From assembly GCA_023389155.1 (NCBI GenBank), contig JAEWEV010000026.1, positions 1 through 62,566 on the forward strand: 62,566 bases of DNA, written 5' to 3'. The translations under genes were made by a program, and so were the position numbers. Position 1 is the first letter of the stretch, and the number at the start of each line of letters is the position of its first letter. The DNA is from Pseudomonadota bacterium. GTDB taxonomy: Bacteria; Pseudomonadota; Gammaproteobacteria; Burkholderiales; Burkholderiaceae_B. The notes below the pieces were generated by a model. It saw only the letters and a program-made list of their open reading frames with translations. It had not been told where the DNA came from and did not search any database. Positions 53,739 to 61,319 of this stretch are shown piece after piece.

Positions 53739-55448
53739 ATGGCATCGTTATTTCCCGTTCGCTTTCTGGCATTTTTTCTCGTAATAGCGGGAACGTTTGT
53801 TTTTTTCTGGCTTGCCCACGTTGGTTCTCGTGGCTGGTATGTTGCTGCAGTAGTCTGTCTTTTGCTGACGTTGCTGGGCATCTGGGATCTGTTGCAGAAG
53901 CGTCATTCCGTCAAACGCAATTATCCGGTAATTGGTAATCTTCGTTTTCTGCTGGAGTTTATCAGGCCTGAAATGCGCCAGTACTTTATCGAGAGCGACA
54001 CAGACAGCCTGCCATTTTCACGGGCACAGCGCTCGATTGTGTATCAGCGAGCCAAGCAGCAGATTGACAAGCGGCCCTTTGGCACCATCGAAAACGTTTA
54101 CAGTGGCGATTATGAATGGGTCAATCATTCCATGATGCCTAGCCATATCCCTGACCGTAAATTTCGTATCACCGTGGGAGAAGGCCAGTGCAGCCAGCCG
54201 TATGATATCTCGGTCTTCAACATTTCGGCAATGAGCTTCGGGGCGCTGTCAGCGAATGCGATTCGCGCGCTCAACCGTGGGGCGAAGGCAGGAGGATTTG
54301 CCCATGACACCGGTGAAGGAGGTATCAGTCGTTACCATCTGGAAGGAGAGGGGGATCTGATCTGGAACATCGGTTCAGGCTACTTCGGCTGCCGCGACGA
54401 AAATGGACGGTTTTCGGAAAGTGCGTTCATACAGAAGGCTACGCTACCGAATGTCAAAATGATTGAAATTAAATTGTCCCAGGGCGCCAAACCGGGGCAT
54501 GGCGGCATTCTGCCTGGCGCCAAAGTTTCTCCCGAGATCGCAGAAGTGCGGGGCATCACCCCTGGCGTCGATTGCGAATCTCCTGCTGCGCATTCTGAGT
54601 TTTCGACACCTGTGCAATTGCTGCAGTTCGTGGAACGCCTTCGCAGACTCTCCGGCGGCAAGCCCGTGGGATTCAAACTATGTATCGGCCATCCGTGGGA
54701 GTGGTTTGGCATTGTCAAGGCTATGGTAGAGACCCGCATCACGCCTGACTTTATTGTAGTGGATGGCTCCGAAGGAGGCACCGGTGCGGCACCCGTAGAA
54801 TTCGTCGATCATATGGGGGTTCCACTGCGGGAAGCACTGCGCATGGTGCACAATGCACTGGTCGGTGTCGGCCTGCGTGACAAGATCAAGATCGGCGCAT
54901 CGGGAAAGATTATTTCTGCGTTCGATATGCTCAGAACGCTGGCACTGGGCGCTGACTGGTGCAACAGTGCGCGTGGTTTCATGTTTTCGGTGGGCTGTAT
55001 TCAGGCGCAGGCCTGTCATACTGATAAATGCCCGTCCGGGGTCGCCACCCAGGATCCGTTGCGCCAGCGCGCGATTGTCGTTCCCGATAAGGCAGAACGA
55101 GTCAGGCATTTTCATCACAATACCCTTGAAGCCCTGGCCGAACTGCTGCAGGCTGCCGGTCTGACACACCCAGGTCAGCTCAGATCGCACCACGTGGTTC
55201 GACGTGTTTCCAGTTCCGAGGTCAAACTGCTTTCAGCGATTTATCCAGAACTGGAGGAAGGCGATTTGCTTAAGGGAAACCATCGGCTGCGGATTTTTGA
55301 AATCTGCTGGCCGCTAGCCCAGGCACATTCATTTTTACCTGCACGCTCTATGGATCACGTTGCGACAGAGATCAACACGGGTTATCAGGCCGGATCGCGG
55401 TCAGCCGAAACAAAAACGAAGGAGAAAACGGCGCCGCAGGCAGGGTAA
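53739..55448 (+). CDS. FMN-binding glutamate synthase family protein
   Basis: A 569-residue protein with two N-terminal membrane helices (about residues 5-25 and 30-50) followed by the central FMN/iron-sulfur domain of glutamate synthase. Seen: NISAMSFGALSANAIRALNRGAKAGGF, GEGGISRYH, the KPGHGGILPG loop, IVVDGSEGGTGAAP, and cysteines in VGCIQAQACHTDKCPSG that would hold a 3Fe-4S cluster. It lacks the GltB amidotransferase and C-terminal domains and has no GltD beside it. Stand-alone members occur widely; their substrate and partner are not known. The ATG follows AAGGTG. Confidence 0.88.
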   Translation: MASLFPVRFLAFFLVIAGTFVFFWLAHVGSRGWYVAAVVCLLLTLLGIWDLLQKRHSVKRNYPVIGNLRFLLEFIRPEMRQYFIESDTDSLPFSRAQRSIVYQRAKQQIDKRPFGTIENVYSGDYEWVNHSMMPSHIPDRKFRITVGEGQCSQPYDISVFNISAMSFGALSANAIRALNRGAKAGGFAHDTGEGGISRYHLEGEGDLIWNIGSGYFGCRDENGRFSESAFIQKATLPNVKMIEIKLSQGAKPGHGGILPGAKVSPEIAEVRGITPGVDCESPAAHSEFSTPVQLLQFVERLRRLSGGKPVGFKLCIGHPWEWFGIVKAMVETRITPDFIVVDGSEGGTGAAPVEFVDHMGVPLREALRMVHNALVGVGLRDKIKIGASGKIISAFDMLRTLALGADWCNSARGFMFSVGCIQAQACHTDKCPSGVATQDPLRQRAIVVPDKAERVRHFHHNTLEALAELLQAAGLTHPGQLRSHHVVRRVSSSEVKLLSAIYPELEEGDLLKGNHRLRIFEICWPLAQAHSFLPARSMDHVATEINTGYQAGSRSAETKTKEKTAPQAG

Positions 55449-55472
55449 TTTAGCGGCGATAACAAAGGAAAT

Positions 55473-55502
55473 ACAGCCATATCGCAATTGCGGTATGGCT
55501 GT
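55473..55502. terminator. palindrome between convergent genes, possible terminator
   Basis: ACAGCCATA (55473-55481) and TATGGCTGT (55494-55502) flank CGCAATTGCG, a palindrome itself, with one T/G wobble. The result is a 30-base inverted repeat with almost no loop. T-runs are poor on both sides. Confidence 0.5.
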
Positions 55503-55562
55503 TGTTACCCTCAAACACATTTGGCAGGTTGTGGCGGAGATCACGGCACGCTGCCGCGATGC

Positions 55563-56066
55563 TTATTGCACGGCTGGCGCCTGCGAACCGGCTGCTGCCG
55601 GTGTATCCTGCGTCAGTTTTTCGCAGTTTGCGGTGAAATCTTTGATGAAACGGGCCTTGTCGGCAATTTTCTCTTTTGGTGTGGACCATAGCAGGTTCAC
55701 GAATTCAATGAAGGATGACACCCGTTCGTCAGGAATGGCGTCATTATTGCTGACGGCTTCATTGGCTTCTTCCTGTGTCTTGCCGTCTACGCGCATATCG
55801 TACAGGCTGCCGATAATTTTGCTTGCATCGGTGCATGTCAGCGTAACGGGTGCCGTATCGCTGCTGGCATCGTCACCCTGGGCATTCTGATAAGGATCTT
55901 CCTGTTTTGGCGGGGCGGGCTGCGGTGGAGGCTGATGCAGTTCCGTCTGCTGGGGCGGCTCGACATCGTCGTCGTTAAAAAGTGTTGTCTCAAGGATTTT
56001 CCATGCCCCAAAGGCGATGGCTGCTGCTACCACCAGCAGAATGAGCAACTTTATGAACGATTTCAT
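55563..56066 (-). CDS. uncharacterised membrane-anchored periplasmic protein
   Basis: A 167-residue protein with one N-terminal membrane helix (residues 5-25), a Pro/Gln/Asp-rich linker (about 32-70) and a small helical C-terminal domain (about 73-150). Two cysteines bound the domain (LTCTDASK and TANCEKL), likely a disulfide in the periplasm, and a MRVDGKTQEEANE helix follows the first. The pattern recalls small two-cysteine helical proteins seen in many proteobacteria. I cannot name the family. Downstream is the palindrome at 55473-55502. Confidence 0.7.
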   Translation of the reverse strand: MKSFIKLLILLVVAAAIAFGAWKILETTLFNDDDVEPPQQTELHQPPPQPAPPKQEDPYQNAQGDDASSDTAPVTLTCTDASKIIGSLYDMRVDGKTQEEANEAVSNNDAIPDERVSSFIEFVNLLWSTPKEKIADKARFIKDFTANCEKLTQDTPAAAGSQAPAVQ

Positions 56067-56227
56067 GTATATCCTTACGCTTGCGAACTGGCATGAGATG
56101 CCATTACTGACTTTGACGAATCCGTATACTATAACTTATTTCCTGCAGACAGAACATTCAGTAACCGAGAAACATATTTACGAAATCATACGGCTGCTCT
56201 GGGGGTAGTTACCAGTGTCCGCATTTG

Positions 56228-57109
56228 TCACAAATTCTTCTCCTGAGACCTCTCGCCATGCCCGACAGCACCATTTTCCCCCGGGAGTGCCGTCCTTCTG
56301 GCGGGCTTTTTGCGCAATCCGTTCAACAGTTCAGGGCAGCGGTGCTCCTGGAAGTCCCATTCGGCAGATGCACCTGACGTCACTGATGCAAGGAGCAAAA
56401 ACTGCCTGCCAGACACCGGGTACAGGAGCATGGTGAGATCATTCGGGTGATGTTGCGCATCGCTCAGGGTCGCAAAAGTCAGCGCAATGGCACCGCGATT
56501 TTCCAGCTCATCAAGTGACAGGGTTCGCGCATAGTATGTGTGACCGTTGAAGCGTTCACGAACAATCTGCCACCGCGAATCGAAACGCTGCTGCCACTGC
56601 AACGAATGCAACTGGTCACGCACCGCGGGCCGGATGCACGACATATGAATATGCAGCTGATTCTGGCTGCGCGCCCGCTTTGAGTTCACAGTAAACGAGT
56701 ACTCGCGCAGCGCGATAGGACTGCCGAGCAATTTGTCCAGATAGGTTCGGGCGTGCCAGGCCTGGGCGAAATAAGGCGTACGTGGCATGGTACGCAACAC
56801 CGGATCTTCCAGACCACTGATGTGTCGGGTGGGCATATGCAGATACTGAAGCGGCCCGTTCCTGTCCTTGAAAATGACGAATCCCGCCGTGGGGTCAACG
56901 TGGATGCAGGGCAGCGGGCGATTTTTTCCTGCCAGCTGGTTAGGCAGGCATTGATCGTGGACGAAATGCCAAAGAAGATCGCCTTGTGGTACCTTTTTAG
57001 TGGGCACGGCCGCGCGAGGTTCAGCCACATGGGGAGACTGGCATGCAGCCAGAAAACTGCCCAGGATAACAATAAAAGCAGTCAGCCAGAAACGAAAACG
57101 GTTGTGCAT
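56228..57109 (-). CDS. cdh: CDP-diacylglycerol pyrophosphatase
   Basis: A 293-residue lipoprotein-like enzyme of the Cdh family, which hydrolyses CDP-diacylglycerol to phosphatidate and CMP. The N terminus is a signal with FLAAC lipobox (Cys 23). The HIT-like active site is RSQNQLHIHMSCIRP (about 150-164), preceded by FSMPTRHISGLE-type residues (here LHMPTRHISGLEDP). AGGAG five bases before ATG 57109 sets the start. It lies 35 bases after an LplT-like transporter gene, suggesting a lipid-turnover operon. Confidence 0.88.
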   Translation of the reverse strand: MHNRFRFWLTAFIVILGSFLAACQSPHVAEPRAAVPTKKVPQGDLLWHFVHDQCLPNQLAGKNRPLPCIHVDPTAGFVIFKDRNGPLQYLHMPTRHISGLEDPVLRTMPRTPYFAQAWHARTYLDKLLGSPIALREYSFTVNSKRARSQNQLHIHMSCIRPAVRDQLHSLQWQQRFDSRWQIVRERFNGHTYYARTLSLDELENRGAIALTFATLSDAQHHPNDLTMLLYPVSGRQFLLLASVTSGASAEWDFQEHRCPELLNGLRKKPARRTALPGENGAVGHGERSQEKNL

Positions 57110-57144
57110 GGTCACTCCTGTTAGCTGGCAAATTCTCGCCGTTC

Positions 57145-58488
57145 TTACTGCATGGGCTCGCGCATTTCGGCGATATACGAGTGATCCGAGCGCATGACCA
57201 AAAACACGAAAATAGCATTTGCAATACCCAGGAACAGAACGATAAGCGGAATCGTGCTATAGGCAATGAGCACACCGGTAATAACTGAGCTGGCCACCAG
57301 AAAAATGGCATTCATAATATTGTTGGCGGCAATCATTCGCGAAGAATGCGTTTTTGGCGTCTTCTGCTGGATCAGGACATAGAGCGGCACGCTGTACAGG
57401 CCTGCAGACATGCTGAGCAGAAATAACCCGGCTATCAGTTTCCAGTTCGACGGCAGAGTTACGAACTCTTGGAGACTGAGCAGATGACTGGCGCTCAGAT
57501 GTTCGGTAGAGAAAAAAAGACCAATGGAAAAAACGGTCATCCCGGTCGCGCCTATCGGCACCAGTTTCAGGACATTCAGCCCTTTCTTTCCGATCCAGCC
57601 ACAAAGTACCGAACCGAATCCGACACCGATGGAAAATACCGCAAGCAATAACGTTGCAACCTGTTCATCACCGCGCAGGATTTCCTTGGCAAAGACCGGG
57701 AATATGTTCAGATAGACAGCACCGAAGAACCACATCCAGCTAATTAGCAGAATGCTCTTGAATACATGCCGATCATGAAATGCAAATTTCAGGTTTTCGA
57801 TGGTGCCGCCGATGGGATTCCAATCCAGTTCCAGTTCGGGAGACGAGACCGTTGTAGCAGGAACCAGGCTGGAAAATAGTCTTCCTGAAATGGCAATAGC
57901 CACGCAGGACGCCGCGACGTAATAATACCCAACACCGTCGATGCCTGCCAGGAAACCGCCGGCCATATTTCCCAGAAGAATGGCGACAAATGTTCCCATT
58001 TCTACCCATCCATTACCGCTGACTAGTGAGGTTCCCTGATACACCTGAGGCAAATAGGCAAACTTCACCGGGCCGAAGACGGTCGAGTGAATCCCCATCA
58101 GGAGGACACAGAGCAGCAGGATATACACCTGTTGATAAATCAGCCCCAGGGCCGCCAGCCCCATGATGCCAATTTCGACCGTTTTAATCCAGCGCATAAA
58201 TCGGGCTTTTTCAAACTTATCCGACATCTGTCCGCTTACTGCAGAAAGCAGCAGGAAAGGAATAATGAACATGCCGTTGATCACCACGCCAGCCATCTCC
58301 GGGGGGAGCCAGCTGACAGAAAGATGGTAGGTAAGCATGATTGTTACCGCAAACTTGAACAGATTGTCATTGGCCGCTCCGGACACCTGCGTCCAGAAGT
58401 AAGGAGCAAAGCGGCGTTGCAGCATGATGTGCGGGAGCGTGTCAGGCGCAGACTTTTTGTCAGTATCTTTGGGAGAGGGATTCGTCAT
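57145..58488 (-). CDS. MFS transporter, lysophospholipid transporter (LplT)-like
   Basis: A 447-residue, 12-helix major facilitator. FWTQVSGAANDNLFKFAVTIML and GIHSTVFGPVKFAYLPQVY closely follow the LplT/Aas-associated branch, which flips lysophospholipids inward for reacylation. No acyltransferase domain is fused. It starts the two-gene unit with cdh. Substrate is inferred from family and neighbour, not shown. Confidence 0.82.
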   Translation of the reverse strand: MTNPSPKDTDKKSAPDTLPHIMLQRRFAPYFWTQVSGAANDNLFKFAVTIMLTYHLSVSWLPPEMAGVVINGMFIIPFLLLSAVSGQMSDKFEKARFMRWIKTVEIGIMGLAALGLIYQQVYILLLCVLLMGIHSTVFGPVKFAYLPQVYQGTSLVSGNGWVEMGTFVAILLGNMAGGFLAGIDGVGYYYVAASCVAIAISGRLFSSLVPATTVSSPELELDWNPIGGTIENLKFAFHDRHVFKSILLISWMWFFGAVYLNIFPVFAKEILRGDEQVATLLLAVFSIGVGFGSVLCGWIGKKGLNVLKLVPIGATGMTVFSIGLFFSTEHLSASHLLSLQEFVTLPSNWKLIAGLFLLSMSAGLYSVPLYVLIQQKTPKTHSSRMIAANNIMNAIFLVASSVITGVLIAYSTIPLIVLFLGIANAIFVFLVMRSDHSYIAEMREPMQ

Positions 58489-58676
58489 GAAAATCTATGT
58501 AACAGCAGAGCACCTTGCGGGCGGGGACAACAGTCGCAACATTAAACCAAATTGCTGGCCAGCGGTTAATGAATGCGCATTTGTCGAAAATGTATCCTGC
58601 CTCTGTCAGGTTTTCATCATTCTGACAACACAATCGGCTACACTTTGAACACCGAAAACACGTTTGCGGACGGCAC

Positions 58677-59180
58677 ATGCGACGGCTATTATCTGCTTTC
58701 ATTCTTGCAGTTTGTACACCGGCTTATGCCATGGGATGGGTCGCGCCCGAACCCGAGGCACGTCATACCGCCAGTCCTATGCAGGGTGGGCAGAATCGAT
58801 GCGAAGTCGTACTGGATAATTTTAACAAGCAGGTTTTGGGTGGGCAGATCGACACGGCGCAATTGTCGGATATCGTGCGTTCGCTTGCTACGAAGCGCCA
58901 GTTGCCGTCGTCCTTTGTGACCAAACGCCAGGCGCGAGACGCGGGCTGGTCGCCGGGGCGGTATTTCTCAGATATTCCTGCCCTGCGTGGCAAGTCTATC
59001 GGAGGCGACCATTTCGGCAATTATGAGCGTCGTCTGCCTCAGGGGCAGTGGAAAGAAGCGGATCTGGATTACAGGGGTAAAAAACGGAATGCCAAGCGTC
59101 TGGTTTTCGGCCAGGCCGGACAGCAGTATGTGACCGTCGACCATTACGAGACATTTCACAAGGTGCCCGCATGTCAATGA
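58677..59180 (+). CDS. barnase-like secreted guanyl-specific ribonuclease
   Basis: A 167-residue exported RNase of the N1/barnase fold. Signal peptide residues 1-18 (ends PAYA). The catalytic domain (about 70-162) aligns with barnase through GKSIGGD, KEADLDY, RNAKRLVF and VDHYETF. The acid/base and phosphate-binding residues are kept: E127, R137, R141 and H156 match barnase E73, R83, R87 and H102. C42 and C166 could pair. A barstar-like gene overlaps its stop codon, so toxin and inhibitor are made together. Confidence 0.9.
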   Translation: MRRLLSAFILAVCTPAYAMGWVAPEPEARHTASPMQGGQNRCEVVLDNFNKQVLGGQIDTAQLSDIVRSLATKRQLPSSFVTKRQARDAGWSPGRYFSDIPALRGKSIGGDHFGNYERRLPQGQWKEADLDYRGKKRNAKRLVFGQAGQQYVTVDHYETFHKVPACQ

Positions 59181-59500
59181 GAACCTCCAAACGCAGGAGA
59201 ATGAAAACGGTCCGGATTGTTCCGCCAGCCGTGAAAACCTGCGAATTGACGCATATTCATAGCATTGATGACGTGTATGATCAGTTGCAGATTGCCCTGC
59301 ATCTGCCGCAATATTTCGGACGCAATCTTGACGCGTTGTACGACAGCCTGAGTGCGGATGTGAAAGGCCCGTATCGCATTATCTGGCACGGCCATGAACG
59401 CAGTGCGATCGAACTGGGCGAGCTTTATTATGAAGGACTTCTGGATATTTTTCGTGCAGTCGCGGCCGAACGGACAGATGTACAGATTGAACTGGATTGA
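59171..59500 (+). CDS. barstar family ribonuclease inhibitor
   Basis: A barstar-like protein of 99-109 residues. LPQYFGRNLDALYDSL matches the inhibitory helix of barstar (LPEYYGENLDALWDCL), keeping the two Asp that plug the RNase active site. It has no signal peptide, so it would protect the cytoplasm. Starts at 59171 (AAGGTG upstream) and at 59177 (ATGA overlap with the RNase stop) are both possible; a third, at 59201, has AGGAG but too close. Confidence 0.9.
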   Translation: MSMRTSKRRRMKTVRIVPPAVKTCELTHIHSIDDVYDQLQIALHLPQYFGRNLDALYDSLSADVKGPYRIIWHGHERSAIELGELYYEGLLDIFRAVAAERTDVQIELD

Positions 59501-59646
59501 CCAGGATCGACCAGACGAACCATGTCAATTGAAATCCGGCACTTTAGGGTTCTGGGCATATTGAATCATAAATATAGACTGAAATGAACCCGTAACGTGA
59601 CACGGGCCGGATTTCTCTGCTACCGTTATTTCACACGGAACCGCAG

Positions 59647-60885
59647 TTATGCGGCGGGGTTACGATCCATCGCGCCGGGATGCTGCATTGCCTTGTCGGC
59701 CGCCGCCGTAAACAGGACATCGGTCGAAGAGTTAAGCGCGGTTTCAGAAGAGTCCTGGATCACACTGATAATAAAGCCAACTGTGATTACCTGGGCAGCC
59801 ATATCGTTGCTGATGCCAAACAGGCTGCATGCCATGGGAATCAGCAGCAGGGAGCCACCCGGAACGCCCGATGCACCGCAGGCGCCAATTGTGGCCAGCA
59901 CACTCAGCAGCACGGCAGTTGGAATATCAACGGGGACATTCAGTGTGTGGACTGCGGCCATTGTGAGTACCGTGATGGTGACTGCCGCACCGGCCATATT
60001 GATGGTGGCACCCAGCGGAATGGAAACCGAATAGGTATCTTCGTGCAACCCCAGTTTTTTGCACAGCATCAGATTTACCGGGATATTGGCGGCTGAACTG
60101 CGGGTGAAGAAGGCGGTCACCCCGCTTTCTGCCAGACACTGAAAAACCAGTGGATAGGGATTGCGTCGAATCTTGACAAAGACAATGAGTGGATTGACCA
60201 CCAGAGCCACGAACAGCATGCAGCCGACCAGTATCAGCAGTAGACGGCCATAGGCCAGCAACTCCTGCAGACCGGTTGTCGCAACGGTCACGGCGATCAG
60301 ACTGAAAATACCCAGGGGGGCCAGCCGGATCACCCAGCGAACCAGGTTTGTGACCGCATCGGCGGCATCGTTCAGCATGGTCTTGGTATTGGCACCCGTG
60401 TGCCGCAACGCAATGCCCAGCAGGATCGCCCAGCAAAGGATACCGATGTAGTTGGCGGACTGCAGTGCATTCACGGGATTGTCGATCATATTGAGCACCA
60501 GGGTACGCAGCACCTCGCCGATACCGGAAGGTGCCGATTGCGTCACCTGACTGCTCACCAGTGTCAGCGTTGTCGGAAATGCGAAACTTGCCAGAACCGC
60601 GACGAGCGCCGCGGAAAATGTTCCGAGCACATAAAGCAGCAGAATGGGTTTGATATAGATCTCGGTACCGGTCTGGTGCTGGGCAATGGCAGCCATGACC
60701 AATACGAAAACCAGTACGGGCGCGACCGCTTTCAGGGCGCCGGTAAAAAAGGTTCCGATAATCTCACTCGATTGTGCAGCTTGCGGGAAGAAATACCCGA
60801 AAAGAATACCTAAAATCAGGCCGACGATAATTTGACGGACCAGGTTACCGCGAGCGATGGTCGCCAGTATGTGCTGCAAAGACAT
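59647..60885 (-). CDS. sstT: serine/threonine:sodium symporter SstT
   Basis: A 412-residue member of the dicarboxylate/amino acid:cation symporter family. Eight helices and two re-entrant loops; the SRSSAANIPVNLMLCKKLG-type loop (here TRSSAANIPVNLMLC) and SIPLGATINMAGAAVTITVL mark SstT. It imports L-serine and L-threonine with sodium. A weak hairpin (CCCGT/ACGGG, 59589-59606) lies beyond the stop. Monocistronic. Confidence 0.95.
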   Translation of the reverse strand: MSLQHILATIARGNLVRQIIVGLILGILFGYFFPQAAQSSEIIGTFFTGALKAVAPVLVFVLVMAAIAQHQTGTEIYIKPILLLYVLGTFSAALVAVLASFAFPTTLTLVSSQVTQSAPSGIGEVLRTLVLNMIDNPVNALQSANYIGILCWAILLGIALRHTGANTKTMLNDAADAVTNLVRWVIRLAPLGIFSLIAVTVATTGLQELLAYGRLLLILVGCMLFVALVVNPLIVFVKIRRNPYPLVFQCLAESGVTAFFTRSSAANIPVNLMLCKKLGLHEDTYSVSIPLGATINMAGAAVTITVLTMAAVHTLNVPVDIPTAVLLSVLATIGACGASGVPGGSLLLIPMACSLFGISNDMAAQVITVGFIISVIQDSSETALNSSTDVLFTAAADKAMQHPGAMDRNPAA

Positions 60886-61242
60886 AATTCATTCCAAAAA
60901 ACATCAATTCCCGCAAGCTGCAGACCGACTGTGCTGTGACGGTTAAGGATCCCGGGCTCGACGATTGGCACCAGAGAAAACCGACAGACTGAAGGGCAGA
61001 ATAAAGGAAAAAAGAAAGTAGACGAAAACAAAAACGCGCTGCTTCGGGAGACCCGCAAGCCTTGCCGAACGACATGTTAGCGAATTTTCAGCAAATTCAG
61101 GCGCAAAATGCCGGTTTTTTCTTAAAGTGGCAATAAACTGCTGTGATGTCAAGGCAGAGACCGGTGAATGGAAATCGCAATTGCGTCGCAACGCCCCATA
61201 CGGACAGTCCCTGCTGTTGCGAACACCGGGATAAGGAAAATG

Positions 61243-61276
61243 AAAAACCCGCCGCATGACCATAATCATGGGCGGG
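61243..61276 (-). terminator. intrinsic terminator after tctA
   Basis: Minus strand: CCCGCC (71-76 side) pairs with GGCGGG, and an inner CATGA/TCATG stem extends it around a 6-base loop; five T follow (AAAAA on the plus strand at 61243-61247). Confidence 0.8.
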
Positions 61277-61286
61277 CAGGGTAGAG

Positions 61287-61308
61287 GACTGACCGCTAGC
61301 GGTCAGTC
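61287..61308. repeat. perfect 22-base palindrome beside the tctA stop
   Basis: GACTGACCGCT and its exact complement AGCGGTCAGTC meet with no spacer. It lies 12 bases beyond the tctA stop and is distinct from the T-run terminator that follows. It could be a protein site or a transcript-end stabiliser. Confidence 0.6.
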
Positions 61309-61319
61309 GATAGCAAGAA

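Larger units (their letters stand above)
60886..61319. other. 434-base gene-free region
   Basis: Between the sstT start and the tctA stop. It holds the presumed leftward sstT promoter (not resolved), a purine-rich patch near 61000-61035, the tctA terminator (61243-61276), and a 22-base palindrome (61287-61308). No open frame here has a credible ribosome site. Confidence 0.5.
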
